DNA of 64,000 nucleotides from Breviolum minutum Mf 1.05b.01 (Eukaryota > Sar > Dinophyceae > Suessiales > Symbiodiniaceae): assembly GCA_000507305.1 (NCBI GenBank), contig DF239044.1:112001-176000 (forward strand). The letters are read 5' to 3'. The stretch's first letter is position 1; every line of letters starts with the position of its first letter. Positions 31,560 through 41,314 of this stretch are shown piece after piece. The notes under the pieces are model-generated. The model searched no databases and was not told the DNA's origin. It was given only the letters and a program-made list of their open reading frames with translations. A program made the position numbers and the translations under genes.

Positions 31560-33490
31560 AGAACGTTATATTAACGAGATAGGACGATTGCAGTATACAT
31601 CGCGATCCAAGTGATATCTGCTGATGATCAGCATATTTGTAATCATATATACACTTGAAGCCACTGAAGCAACGTAAAAAACAAAAGAAAAGCCATGTTT
31701 GGCAAGACCTTCATCCAGCACGTAACAATCAATACTTGAACCTTCTAGGTGAGGAATGTTTGATTTTTGAAAATGGCACATTTCTCAGATGGTAAAACAA
31801 TCTAACTGTAAATTTGTCCTGGGGGAGGGAAGCCAGTTTCTATCTCAATGATGCTGCAAACCCACCAAAAAATTGCTGCAAATGCAAAAGGGGAAAGATA
31901 CCCTCCAGGTTTCCAAACCAAGAAGGGCAAAACATCTAAGGATCCAAAGATGCAAATCTGCACCTTAGCCACAAACTCAGTCAGTGCGGTGGGAGGATAA
32001 ACAAATTAACAAATTACTGGCGTCGAACTGGTTGCAAAGAAATTCATCTGACTCGTTCAAAAAAAAGCTGAAAGGAATGTGAAATTGTTGGATTTGGTGA
32101 TTTGGGGAATCTTGACCCGAAGAAGGTACAAGGTTCATTTTGACGCGAAGGTAGACTATGAACCAATGAATATGATGGTGATAGAACATGTCTGGGATAG
32201 AACCCACTTTGGAACCAGTAAGTGCTGTAAAGCAGCGTTAACCTTGAGTGCTGGTATCTCATGTTTTCTCTTGATGAATACACTTGCTGCAACTCACTTG
32301 GTTCAACTGTAGGTGCCTACACAGTTCTGCTAGTCCCAGAAAAACAGATAAATGACACAAACAAAAGTTGGCATTTTCAAGAGGTATGATCATCCCAGAT
32401 TCATAGACACTCGTGCATACTATTTACGGCATAATATGTACTGCTGTTTCCCGGTACGCGGTTGTCAGTGGATTCCAGTGGTATGTTGTAACTACATAGA
32501 TCTGCAATATCTTCATTTATCCTACCCCCGACAAAATTTCAACGCCAAAAACTGGACAGATCTTTCCAAACTTTGGCCAAGCAGCAACTAAGTCCACACA
32601 CTTCCAGAAGGGATGACCCGACCTGTGAAACCCGGGTCTTGACCGTTAACGAAGACGCGAATTGCGCTCCCTTCAACCAAAATCATGTACCGGTGACGTA
32701 CCAAATGGTAAAGGCAACTGGTCTTAGAAACCTTTGTAGGGGGGATGTACTAAAATTATTTGCAGAGTACTTGGTTTGGAAGTGGCACGAATCCACGATA
32801 GGTGCAGCTTGTATTGGATAACATGCACAAGTAGATGACATACATGACACGAAGTCAACATGGAATGGGATATAATTATACTGCTTTGCGATGCTGTGAC
32901 ATGACAAAGCTTGATTGAACTAGGAACCAAAGAATATCAACCGATGTTCATCATTTTTGCAAGATAGTGACAGGGTAGTGTTGCAAAATGCGGCAAACGG
33001 GGATCATTCTGAATCAAAGCAACATGATGATATGATTATGATAGTAGCCCAGGATGTAATCTCCAAGAAACATAGCATACCTTTTACTGCTATTTTAATT
33101 CCAAGACCTCGTTCATCATTCTAAATTAAGGTCCCTTCGGGGATTGCCCTATGAATTGCTGGCCCACTAAAATTCAGCCTTTCAGTTTGTACTTGGGCTC
33201 AGCTCGGAGTTCTATGACACTCTGAAAAAATCGAAAGAATTTGCTCCTGGTTCATAATTCATAAAGTGTAAAAAAATATTGTAGATATAACATATCATGT
33301 ATATATATATATATATGACTTCTGCTTCACTCATGCGCTCCTTTTTGGCCAGATGAACTCCACAAGTCCTGAATGGTTTGAAAAGAGATCTGTGAGGAAG
33401 CCATGGCATATTTCATGCCAGAGATGCTCATCACGAGCACTGATCCTGTTCAAAGATATCACCCCTAACCACGTGTGCTCTGGCCAAAAG
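31560..33490. other. No gene recognised
   Basis: About 1.9 kb between the microsatellite and retroelement 2. Short ORFs on both strands carry no motif. A short TA run lies at 33301-33316. Confidence 0.5.
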
Positions 33491-33495
33491 CATTG

Positions 33496-36400
33496 CTAAA
33501 AATTTTCCAAATGATGCTTCAAAAGTTCAGCAAACGAAGCGCAAAAAGACCAAGGGTACGGTTGCGCCACCAAAGTCATGAAGACGTTCTCATGATTGCG
33601 GCCTGTCAGAGCAACATGAGGCTGATTGGTAAAGCAACACTTTGAAGAAGGACCACTGCAACGTTTGGCCATAGGAGATAAATTAATATTGTAACATAAC
33701 AATCGTGTTGGTTTTTTCCATTGCTCACCATATGCACAATAGTCCAAATCCACAACAGTTGTAAGTTTGTTGTTGAAAAATGGAAACAATGGAGGCATCA
33801 TCCACAACATACTGGAAAGGGGATTTTCGACAACAAAAGGGATGCACAATGAAACGCACAACTGTAAAAATCGAATCAATGCATGAAAAAGCAAATTCCC
33901 ATCTTGTAGTTTTGCATAATCATGACGACTCAATGTAGAAAGGCCCCACAATTGCTCTGGTGTACGAAGCGGCCCTGGCCCCACACCATCATTTTTACGA
34001 GCCCTAGAAAAAGTTGTACAAGGCATGCCAAACCAAATCATTGTAATTCTTCCTTCCCGCATCCAATTTTGAATCTTTCGTTCAACGGAAGGCAGGAGGA
34101 TGTTGTGAGAACCAAACAAAGAAATATCAATGGGAAACATTGTAATACCAGCTTTAGCCACACTCAGTGACAAACGAGCTGATCCTGCAAAAATCTCAAG
34201 TGCAAACTTATGAGGTCGACGTGGCAAGGTGAGAACATCTACACGACTTACATCATTGCTGATCGAGGTGGTATCACCCCCTGAAAAGCCCGATCTAGGT
34301 TCTGTTCCGACCATTGGCAAAACCGAATGCTGCACTCTGTCATTCTGCTGAGGAGTTGTTGAACTTTCCCCACCTTTGCATATCTCCTCACGCTGGCATC
34401 TGTCCGCCAACGTCCCCTTGCTTTCACTCCGTTGTGGTCTCGGAACTTCGCTGTGAGGTCCTCTGTAGCACCCCCGTGCCTCATTTGATATGGATGCAGG
34501 TTTTCCAAGCCTAGGTTGTTTCCCGACTTGATGAACTCTTTCCTGAATTGATCCATCGAAAAGGCCCACAACCCGTCTTCCTTTGAATTGCAATCTTTTG
34601 CTTTTCGTAACAAAGCCGTGCCTAACCAACGAAGCTCTGGCCGATCTATCGGGAGGGAATTGTCGAAGATCCCTGTCTTGTCCGGTTTCATTCCCTCCTC
34701 CTCCCGAATGATGACCATCACCCATTGGTATTGAAGGCCTGCTCTCTTCACTGGGGCCACCACGTTCTTGGACTTTAGCTCGATGGCTTCTCCTGGTCGA
34801 AGGTAAAGATCGAAAGCAACCAAGCAAAGGAGACACATGTCTCGGAAGCCACGGCTCAGTAGATCCATCGCGATGCCTTTCAAAGCTAACCTTGGCAGTG
34901 GTAAACGGCTGTGAGCCGGCATGGTTTTTCGCCAACCCTTGAGTGCACGCTTGCTCCGCACTAATTTGCTCTTCAGGTCTATCCGTTGAAATTCGACTGC
35001 TGCAATGATCTTCTCCCCTTCTGCGGGGCTTCGGCCTTCCAGGAATAGTATATCGAGGAAATCTGCGAGTGTCGGATCGGCGTCCTCTTGAGACACCGGC
35101 CAACTTACTCCGTTCTCCAAGCAAAAGGCCTTGAACTTCTCGTAGTAACCCTGATATTGATGATTGATCTCCACTGATACGCTCTTTCTCTCCAAGACAG
35201 TCAACTTTTTCTGACGGGCCAACTTGCCGACATTCTCCATTTCCAGAGCTGGCATCTTGGGAATAGATCTTCTGGGAGCTGGCGTCTTTTTCTTGACCAA
35301 CCCTGGAGAGGTTGCAATCCTTGAATCTTTCTTGGAAGGACTGCTCTTGATGACTGCCTTGTCTGGATTCGTCAAACTCCGTGAGGTGCTCTTCAAGATT
35401 TGCTTCTTGACCCCCACGATCTGACGCACCACCCGTGGAGGTTTTAAAATGTTCGCAGACTTTCTTGAAAGGACCCGGCAGGATTTGCCCCCTTGAGGGT
35501 CCATCTGCCACGTTCCACTCCGAAGGAATCCACCTGGGAAAAACCCCAATGTTAGCTGCCAAACAAATCGAGCCCACTTGCTGCAATATGCGAAGTAAAG
35601 GAAAACTGTGTCCTCGCCCTTTACATGTTGCAAAACAAAGTGAAAGGTTGTCAATGAGAAAAACATGATTCTTGTTGCGATGTCTCGATGTTCTTGCCAA
35701 CCTTCTCAATGCAATCACCAAGGCACGACCCTCCTTTATTGTTATACTCTCGTCCGTGAAATTCCATTTTCCCATCTTAACTGTATGCCAGTCCACCGGC
35801 TGTAACAATGCACTGTCAACTTCCGGAAAATCTTCATTATGTGTGTAGTTTAAAACATCACCCCAAACTTCACTATCACCCACCACTGTCGACAAATCTG
35901 TGAATACATCCTTGCCTGTAGCTCTCTTGCGCGGAGCCCACATCTCTGGTGGCAATCTTCGAAATCGCCAACGCTCTGACCACTTGCCAAGATCATGCGC
36001 TGCACCTGTCGTAGTGCACCGCTCACAAACCCCGAAACCACTCCAGGATGCATCTGTAGCAGTGATTGTATCTGACCACTCTCTTCGCATGTCACCAATA
36101 AGCATCGGTATGATACCTATGAAAACCCAACACTCATTGCACTCATCACGGTTCAACCTTCTAGGTCCCACTGCTTTGTCCACAAAATCATACAACCTTC
36201 GAAAAACAGACATACCCGCACGATTGAGTACCAACATTGTCATTGCATGCCCCAAAAGTCTTTGTACTAAAAGAGGTGACACAACAGATCGCGTCAAGTA
36301 CTCAAAAGCAAGTGAAATTCTCCACATACGATTGTGTGTAGGTCTGATCTGCCCCAACGACCCATCCACCAAACCCCCCAATGTCGGGAAAGTTAATGAT

Positions 36401-37719
36401 GCAGATTCCTCTTCATGAAGTTCAAAACCAAGTTCCCGTAAGTGAGAAGAAATTTTATCGCAACCTTCTTGACACACTTCACTTGTAAGAGCCATGGTAT
36501 GAACATTGTCGCAATAGGGCATGGAAATGCATGTATCATCAACAAGTTGTGGCGGGGGATGTCCTTCCAAAACAAAAGAATGACGAGGAATGTTGAGGGA
36601 TTGCAGGACGGCTTGCTCATGGATGGCTTGAATGATATAAAATGACCAATTGAAACCCATCGGCAAAACCTTGATACATGGACAAATACGACCAGACTCA
36701 AACTTTGATGATATCACTCCATCAGTTGCCCAGCTAGCCTCCGAAAAACTGATGTCCTGCGAAAGGCAGAAAAAGTCCATCATACCTGGCACACAGTTGA
36801 CTGCATAAAAGCAGTCCCTGATATCTGCACCGGCTGTCCAAAGTTGCTGGTCTGATTTCAAATGGATGTTCTTCAAGGCAGCCAGGCTACCCAACTCTGT
36901 CAACGGTGGAGGTTTAAAAAGAAGATTGATTTGACGGCAATCAAGAACTAATCTTTGGCGGGAGATTTTCTTTCCATCCACCATCTTTGGCTTTTTGGAA
37001 ACTGTGAAAGCCCCGACTCGACCCCTACAACATGAAGTAAAATCAAGGACACCACACTTGAAAAGATGCTTAACAAAAATCAAGTATCCATCACGGTCCT
37101 GCAACATCTTGTCATTGTAGGGAGGAACTTTTGCTGCTTCATCTTCCAGAGCTGTCCACGCCGATGAGTCTTGAAGCATATGATTCTCAAAATCCACCAC
37201 CATGTCCCTAACAGGACCAGTCAAAGCAGATTCCAATTCCACTCCTGCAGTCTTACCTTGAGGCAGAGAAAGTTCAGAGATAGACATCGGAACTACTTCT
37301 CCCACACTGGGCTCCGGTTCACAATATGAAGACCCAGCGGCTCGGAGCGCAGACAAGGCTCCCGAGCAACTTGCACCTTCAGGAGGGGATCCCATTTGTC
37401 GGACCCTAGCCATAATGTTGTTGATAGCATCACGTTGAAGCTGTGGCAGAGTTGAGAGGTCACGAACTCGAGCCACATCAAACCTCCTGTTTCCACCAAA
37501 AAACATTGAATTCAAAGCAAGGATGGCCAAATTGACTCGCTTCTGAAAGGAGTGTCTCCGTTGAATTCGTCTTTGGGTGGTACGGCAAACACGACCGACC
37601 AAGGGTCCAACCTCCTCGAGCAAAGGCAGTGGAAAAATGTCACGATTCCTTCCATCACCTGCCCTAGGTGGCTGATACACTTTGCTTTCCCAGTCCATCG
37701 AAGTTGCCATGCCCCTCAA
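33496..37719 (-). CDS. RT-RNase H-C5-methyltransferase polyprotein, retroelement 2
   Basis: 1407 codons from TTG 37719; the first ATG is at 37710. RT: RQRLVLDCRQINLLF at about residue 270, motif A ADIRDCFYAV at about 298, motif B PMGFNWSFYIIQA, and catalytic LVDDTCIS at about 393. RNase H: Asp of TATDASWSGFG (~552), Glu of IKEGRALVIAL, Asp of FLIDNLSL (~688), then NVADGPSRG (~738). Residues about 770-1165 are Ser/Arg/Gln-rich and lie opposite the recombinase frame. The methyltransferase starts at 1171: motif I LEIFAGSARLSLS, catalytic FGMPCTTFSRAR (~1232), motif VI VENPLSSMLW (~1297), then DYCAYGEQWKKPTRLL as in phage-type cytosine methylases. Pol lies downstream of the gag stop, with further in-frame stops between, so it needs its own initiation. 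Confidence 0.87.
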   Translation of the reverse strand: MRGMATSMDWESKVYQPPRAGDGRNRDIFPLPLLEEVGPLVGRVCRTTQRRIQRRHSFQKRVNLAILALNSMFFGGNRRFDVARVRDLSTLPQLQRDAINNIMARVRQMGSPPEGASCSGALSALRAAGSSYCEPEPSVGEVVPMSISELSLPQGKTAGVELESALTGPVRDMVVDFENHMLQDSSAWTALEDEAAKVPPYNDKMLQDRDGYLIFVKHLFKCGVLDFTSCCRGRVGAFTVSKKPKMVDGKKISRQRLVLDCRQINLLFKPPPLTELGSLAALKNIHLKSDQQLWTAGADIRDCFYAVNCVPGMMDFFCLSQDISFSEASWATDGVISSKFESGRICPCIKVLPMGFNWSFYIIQAIHEQAVLQSLNIPRHSFVLEGHPPPQLVDDTCISMPYCDNVHTMALTSEVCQEGCDKISSHLRELGFELHEEESASLTFPTLGGLVDGSLGQIRPTHNRMWRISLAFEYLTRSVVSPLLVQRLLGHAMTMLVLNRAGMSVFRRLYDFVDKAVGPRRLNRDECNECWVFIGIIPMLIGDMRREWSDTITATDASWSGFGVCERCTTTGAAHDLGKWSERWRFRRLPPEMWAPRKRATGKDVFTDLSTVVGDSEVWGDVLNYTHNEDFPEVDSALLQPVDWHTVKMGKWNFTDESITIKEGRALVIALRRLARTSRHRNKNHVFLIDNLSLCFATCKGRGHSFPLLRILQQVGSICLAANIGVFPRWIPSEWNVADGPSRGQILPGPFKKVCEHFKTSTGGASDRGGQEANLEEHLTEFDESRQGSHQEQSFQERFKDCNLSRVGQEKDASSQKIYSQDASSGNGECRQVGPSEKVDCLGEKERISGDQSSISGLLREVQGLLLGERSKLAGVSRGRRSDTRRFPRYTIPGRPKPRRRGEDHCSSRISTDRPEEQISAEQACTQGLAKNHAGSQPFTTAKVSFERHRDGSTEPWLPRHVSPLLGCFRSLPSTRRSHRAKVQERGGPSEESRPSIPMGDGHHSGGGGNETGQDRDLRQFPPDRSARASLVRHGFVTKSKRLQFKGRRVVGLFDGSIQERVHQVGKQPRLGKPASISNEARGCYRGPHSEVPRPQRSESKGTLADRCQREEICKGGESSTTPQQNDRVQHSVLPMVGTEPRSGFSGGDTTSISNDVSRVDVLTLPRRPHKFALEIFAGSARLSLSVAKAGITMFPIDISLFGSHNILLPSVERKIQNWMREGRITMIWFGMPCTTFSRARKNDGVGPGPLRTPEQLWGLSTLSRHDYAKLQDGNLLFHALIRFLQLCVSLCIPFVVENPLSSMLWMMPPLFPFFNNKLTTVVDLDYCAYGEQWKKPTRLLCYNINLSPMAKRCSGPSSKCCFTNQPHVALTGRNHENVFMTLVAQPYPWSFCASFAELLKHHLENF
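34248..35666 (-). CDS. Tyrosine recombinase, retroelement 2
   Basis: ORF from ATG 35666, in the +1 frame relative to pol and entirely inside it. The first ~55 residues overlap RNase H and are probably not functional. A Lys/Ser/Pro-rich linker runs to about 140, a helical N-terminal DNA-binding domain spans about 150-250, and the catalytic domain follows. Arg290 lies in LYLRPGEAIEL, Arg396 in HPYQMRHGGATEDL, and the nucleophile Tyr429 in RGRWRTDASVRRYAK. The histidine stands five residues before Arg396 instead of three. It stops at 34248, about 40 nt before the methyltransferase domain begins in the pol frame. It may be entered by frameshift or internal initiation. Confidence 0.83.
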   Translation of the reverse strand: MFFSLTTFHFVLQHVKGEDTVFLYFAYCSKWARFVWQLTLGFFPGGFLRSGTWQMDPQGGKSCRVLSRKSANILKPPRVVRQIVGVKKQILKSTSRSLTNPDKAVIKSSPSKKDSRIATSPGLVKKKTPAPRRSIPKMPALEMENVGKLARQKKLTVLERKSVSVEINHQYQGYYEKFKAFCLENGVSWPVSQEDADPTLADFLDILFLEGRSPAEGEKIIAAVEFQRIDLKSKLVRSKRALKGWRKTMPAHSRLPLPRLALKGIAMDLLSRGFRDMCLLCLVAFDLYLRPGEAIELKSKNVVAPVKRAGLQYQWVMVIIREEEGMKPDKTGIFDNSLPIDRPELRWLGTALLRKAKDCNSKEDGLWAFSMDQFRKEFIKSGNNLGLENLHPYQMRHGGATEDLTAKFRDHNGVKARGRWRTDASVRRYAKVGKVQQLLSRMTECSIRFCQWSEQNLDRAFQGVIPPRSAMM

Positions 37720-37842
37720 TGTACAAGCACAAAACTAAAAGGTGATCCAGTCAAAAACTGCGAGCACTGTAACTCACAGCAAACCGGTGATGCAGCCAAA
37801 AAATTTGACCCAGAGAGTCGGCTGCCTACCCTCCAGGATGTT

Positions 37843-38523
37843 TCACGTCTGCTGTTGCCCTCCCCCCTGCCCACGTCCACCAGGCTTGGGGGGCAAAGAC
37901 TTACCCTTTCCCTTAGCTTCTTCCAGCTTTCTGCGCTCATTGAGAATCTGCGAATCAGCATGAAGTTTTCGGGCAACATGCTCCGTGAGGGATGAAATCA
38001 CTATCCCTCCACCCTGACGATACTTTGTACCCATCCAGTAGTCAGCTCCTTGGTAGTTGGGTGAATTGGGATTGTAGGCATGAGCTTCAGCAAGAAGTTG
38101 TTTTCTCCTCACCAACAGTTCAAAACAAGCCAGATTGCTCACCTGCAGACAATCATATGAAATTGCTACATCAAGAATCTGACTGAGGCATTCATCTTCG
38201 TATCCAGCTCTTGAACCTTCAGGCAATTTTGCTTGCTGAACCCAGGCCAAATGCTGGGCATATGCACTCTCCGCAACCGTTTGTATAGCAGTGAGATATT
38301 CCAGGCAGGTCCGAGGTTCATATGGAAAGTCTGCCATCTCAACGGTCTGCATTTCAGACACGCACTCACGGAAGCCCCTTCTGCGTTCCCCGTTTGGAGA
38401 ATACTTCACAGCCATTGTCCTGATATCGTCGGCTGCGTTCTTGTCATCGCCTTCCAGAGCCTCCGTGATTCTGGCCAACTGAATCCTAGCTTCACAAAAA
38501 GACGGAATCTCGTCCTCCTGGAT
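37843..38523 (-). CDS. Gag-like ORF,second part, retroelement 2
   Basis: The frame is open after TAG at 38526-38524. It begins IQEDEIPSFCEARIQLARI and continues for about 225 codons to TGA at 37843. It is mostly helical, with ECLSQILDVAISYDCLQ and LACFELLVRRKQLLAEAHAY, which resembles the helical part of element 1 gag. The tail is rich in Lys, Gly and Gln (PPKPGGRGQGGGQQQ) and could bind RNA. It is in the -1 frame relative to the preceding ORF and overlaps it. Either a programmed shift joins them or this copy carries an indel. Confidence 0.6.
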   Translation of the reverse strand: MQEDEIPSFCEARIQLARITEALEGDDKNAADDIRTMAVKYSPNGERRRGFRECVSEMQTVEMADFPYEPRTCLEYLTAIQTVAESAYAQHLAWVQQAKLPEGSRAGYEDECLSQILDVAISYDCLQVSNLACFELLVRRKQLLAEAHAYNPNSPNYQGADYWMGTKYRQGGGIVISSLTEHVARKLHADSQILNERRKLEEAKGKGKSLPPKPGGRGQGGGQQQT

Positions 38524-39074
38524 CTAATCAAAACTGCCCGAGTTGCACCATTAGAGTCAGTCATGTTGAGCAAACCATAGTCACCCAAAGTCGGAACTCC
38601 TCCAGGTGGCACCACACGTTCCCCCACCTTGTGACCTTCAACCATCTCAGCTAAGATCCACACCATGGGTTGCACGGCAGCCACAGGGGCTGGAGCCACA
38701 GGTCCTGCCACTGGTGCACCACCCGGAGCAGCTACTGCCCCGAAGATAGGGAGCCCACGTCGTGCCCTTTCTGCTTGTGCCTCAATCCTCCCATCACGCA
38801 TGTATCTACCAAGGACATTTGCAGCCATGGGAGCAAAACCATAAATCTGACCTGGAGGAACCCCCAACAATAATGCTCCATTGGGACCAGCAAGGTGGAA
38901 GGAGACCACGTCCGGGTTGCTGTTGTCTAGAGTCTCTGTGTAAATGTCAAAGTCCGGTGTCAAAATAACGAAATCATTCAGTGCCCGGTCCACCTCATGA
39001 AGGACCAATCTAGCATGGGTCACAGGTGGATGTTCCCCGTAGTTGAGGTATACAACCTCGCCCACGTTCACCAT
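38406..39074 (-). CDS. Gag-like ORF, first part, retroelement 2
   Basis: The first ATG is at 39074, overlapping the upstream stop as TGATG; GTG at 39077 extends it. About 222 residues. The N-terminal part (VNVGEVVYLNYGEHPP and on) resembles the beta-type start of element 1 ORF2 (RRGDLVYITVEG). A Pro/Ala-rich linker (APGGAPVAGPVAPAPVAA) lies at about 115-135. The last ~35 residues are out of frame with the continuing helical region, which starts in the -1 frame near 38523. Confidence 0.6.
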   Translation of the reverse strand: MVNVGEVVYLNYGEHPPVTHARLVLHEVDRALNDFVILTPDFDIYTETLDNSNPDVVSFHLAGPNGALLLGVPPGQIYGFAPMAANVLGRYMRDGRIEAQAERARRGLPIFGAVAAPGGAPVAGPVAPAPVAAVQPMVWILAEMVEGHKVGERVVPPGGVPTLGDYGLLNMTDSNGATRAVLIRSRRTRFRLFVKLGFSWPESRRLWKAMTRTQPTISGQWL

Positions 39075-39076
39075 CA
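39072..39076 (-). promoter_or_regulatory. TGATG stop-start overlap
   Basis: The stop TGA of the membrane ORF (39076-39074) shares its A with the ATG of the gag-like ORF (39074-39072). It is comparable to the ATGA overlap in element 1 and suggests translational coupling. Confidence 0.55.
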
Positions 39077-39409
39077 CCCAGTAATTTGCAATCCTTTAGG
39101 GGGACCAAAAACACCTTTGCTCTTTCCACCTTTGACAGCTACTGCGAACTCACGTTCCCCTTCTTTTCCAGTCCAAGTGATTTTAAAAGCAAGGGCTGTG
39201 TTCAATGCCGCTACCACCAGAATTGCAATGAAGGCTACTGCCAAGCCTAGCCCCCAAAATGATCCACTGGTTTGACTTGCAGACTCTTGGGTAATACACT
39301 TGCAGTTGCAACTGCAGGGGATGGCCTCTTTATGTTCAGGGATTTGCCCCCTCAAACTCCAGCCAACCACAAAACCACCAAGTGCCCACGAGACGGCGAA
39401 CAAATCCAT
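39074..39409 (-). CDS. Small membrane protein, retroelement 2 (111 aa)
   Basis: From ATG 39409. Residues about 4-18 (FAVSWALGGFVVGW) and 52-75 (FWGLGLAVAFIAILVVAALN) are hydrophobic segments. Between them is a cysteine cluster PCSCNCKC at 31-38. The tail is basic with Gly and Lys. It is the first ORF of the element and is coupled to gag by a TGATG overlap. No known family is recognised. Membrane anchoring of the gag assembly is a speculative role. Confidence 0.6.
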   Translation of the reverse strand: MDLFAVSWALGGFVVGWSLRGQIPEHKEAIPCSCNCKCITQESASQTSGSFWGLGLAVAFIAILVVAALNTALAFKITWTGKEGEREFAVAVKGGKSKGVFGPPKGLQITG

Positions 39410-39918
39410 GAACCCTCACTCATACCCTGAGAATCTTGAGATGGGAAGACGGCCATCAATGGAACTCTTCGTTATCGCCGTCAACCTTCTACAAGTAGGG
39501 CGTATATATACACACTATTATTCCTGAAATGTCTAGTTTGGGGAGTGATAAATATGCCCTCAAAACTGAGGATCTCCTAGTAATGAGGATATCCAGTCGA
39601 CTCTCCAATCTCTGTTGGTTGATCTCAACCCCACAAGACCAACCTCAACATAGACATTGATCCAGATGGCAAAGCTGTCCTGGTCCAAAGAAGCTTCAGG
39701 ACATGATCAATGCGGTCCTTCAACTGTTTTTTGTTGGTGGAAACATCCCAAGACACCCATCAAAAATCCATCCCTAACAATCAGAAAGAATCTGAAAGCC
39801 AATGATTCAGAATCATGCTGTTGCCCTGCCAAACAGATTACACTACTAATTGTGAACTCATTTGGAGGCCCTTGAATAGGCCCTTGAATACCCTGATATT
39901 AAGCATGAGCATGAGCCA
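39410..39918. other. 5' flank of retroelement 2
   Basis: May hold the element's promoter and terminal repeat. Neither an inverted nor a direct copy was found at the 33.2-33.5 kb side by eye. Confidence 0.35.
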
Positions 39919-40275
39919 CTAATTTGGATTATGGGACGAAACAACACGAAACGATCTTTCATCACAAACGAAAACTCCGTAGCCGAAGAGTTCCCTTACT
40001 GTATAGGAAGTACCTGAAGCAGGTTTCTTGGTCACATCTCCAAAAATCCAAGTTGTAGCATTGCAGCAAACATCGTAGTTTTCGTGCAAATTTTCAAAGT
40101 CCATTTTTGTCCGTCCGTTTTCGATCACGTTCCTGGAATTTATCCGTGCCAGTCGGAAGAGCGAGCGGAAGACCAGAAAGCTGTCGTCGCCTCGGCGATG
40201 GCGGAGAAAAAGAAGTGAAGCCACGGAAGTTTCGACGTAAGAAAAAGGGGACAATATAAATGTGTAAAATGGCAA
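39919..40275 (-). CDS. Unrecognised ORF (118 aa)
   Basis: Open minus frame ending at TAG 39919. The C-terminal 70 residues look protein-like: MDFENLHENYDVCCNATTWI, then ELFGYGVFVCDERSFRVV. No motif is recognised. It lies about 500 bp upstream of retroelement 2, so it may be a leftover of a gene or part of the element leader. Splice boundaries are not defined. Confidence 0.28.
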   Translation of the reverse strand: MPFYTFILSPFSYVETSVASLLFLRHRRGDDSFLVFRSLFRLARINSRNVIENGRTKMDFENLHENYDVCCNATTWIFGDVTKKPASGTSYTVRELFGYGVFVCDERSFRVVSSHNPN

Positions 40276-41198
40276 GATGACAACAGGATAATAAAAAATA
40301 TATATATACTACATATCATCATACTAATATCACGTTTTGAACAAGCTTTGTAGGTAGCTTGTGAAATAGCATCATAATGGTATGGACATGATGTATGTAT
40401 ACTTTGAAGTTGTTTAGCTTCTCGTACTCGCCGCATTGGTGTGTGTGTGTGTGGGAGGGGATGTGGCATGCCTCAAATAAATCAATCAATGTGATGCACT
40501 GAAACGGTCAACATTTCTGAAATGCAAAATCTACGAAAATTCAATATATTCATGTGAGTTTTTGCCGGTGACATCTTATGTCCAACATTAACTTAGAAAA
40601 GCGGCAAATGTCAGTGTGTGCTGTGCTTCTGTTGCGCAAGAGATACACGACAGCTGTCTTTGCTCTCAGCCAAAAATGCAAAGAAGCACCACGTAGCATA
40701 ACAAAATTTCCATCCAATCGAGCGACACTGTGATTTGCAAATATCCCATACAGCTAGAAGGAGCTGACCCAAAAGCCCAAAAAGACTTCCAGAACTTCAA
40801 ATTACTTTCAGGCATTCATTAGGGTCACACCACCTTGCAGCAAATTCTGGAACATGAAACTCAATAACAATCCGCAAGAAAGAATGTAGCAATCCTGATG
40901 GTCATTGCTACCGGTATTTAGCAGAATTGGATGATGTCAACCCTGTACCAAGTGATACTTGTTGAACGGAATGCTTTGCCTTTGTACATCCTACAAGGGA
41001 TCATTCTTGAAATATTAGGCTCAAACATGTGCGTAGGACACCCTGCCAATGGGTGCAGGATATGATTCAATATCATCCAGCTCTCCTGGCCCCAAATCTC
41101 TAGGCTGATTCACGTGCAGCATCCACAACGAGAAGAACCTGGGCGCTGGAAGGGGGGAAAAAAACGGCAAAATAAAACATCATACGCTTGTAGAGTAA
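40276..41198. other. No gene recognised
   Basis: AT-rich sequence with a short TG run at about 40439-40452 and small motif-less ORFs. Confidence 0.5.
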
Positions 41199-41250
41199 TT
41201 ACATAAATCCTGCATCGGTTGACAGAGGAGTTTATCCCATGCTTTCCAGG
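41199..41250. repeat. MITE-A left-half fragment
   Basis: Matches 41802-41853 almost base for base (AATCCTGCATCGGTTGACAG, then AGTTTATCCCATGCTTTCC) with about one difference. It is the left half of the MITE-A unit in the same orientation. Confidence 0.8.
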
Positions 41251-41314
41251 CCATTTTGTGAGACACCTCAAGCCTAGCCTCGAAAGAGCACCTTTTCGGC
41301 TCAGATTGATGCCA

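Larger units (their letters stand above)
33496..39409 (-). mobile_element. Retroelement 2: DIRS-like with C5-methyltransferase
   Basis: On the minus strand the order is a small membrane ORF (39074-39409), gag-like ORFs (38406-39074 and 37843-38523), one long ORF with RT-RNase H and C5-methyltransferase (33496-37719), and a tyrosine recombinase ORF (34248-35666) inside it in another frame. In Dictyostelium DIRS-1 the recombinase ORF likewise overlaps the RT/RNase H/methylase ORF, so the layout is classically DIRS. Terminal inverted repeats were not found by eye. The pol and recombinase frames are intact, so this copy is younger or better preserved than element 1. Confidence 0.85.

Noticed and set aside
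31029..31582. Poly-Asp, poly-Met and Met-Ala ORFs
   Set aside because: Direct translations of the GAT/GATGGC microsatellite, with an N inside; no other protein features.
33496..34209. Dam-type adenine methylase, as in classical DIRS elements
   Set aside because: No DPPY/DPPW motif; instead PC and ENP motifs of cytosine methylases are present in both elements.
35900..36418. 172-aa plus-strand ORF
   Set aside because: Antisense to the RNase H/RT region of retroelement 2.
37552..37995. 147-aa plus-strand ORF
   Set aside because: Antisense to the start of pol and the end of the gag-like ORF of retroelement 2.
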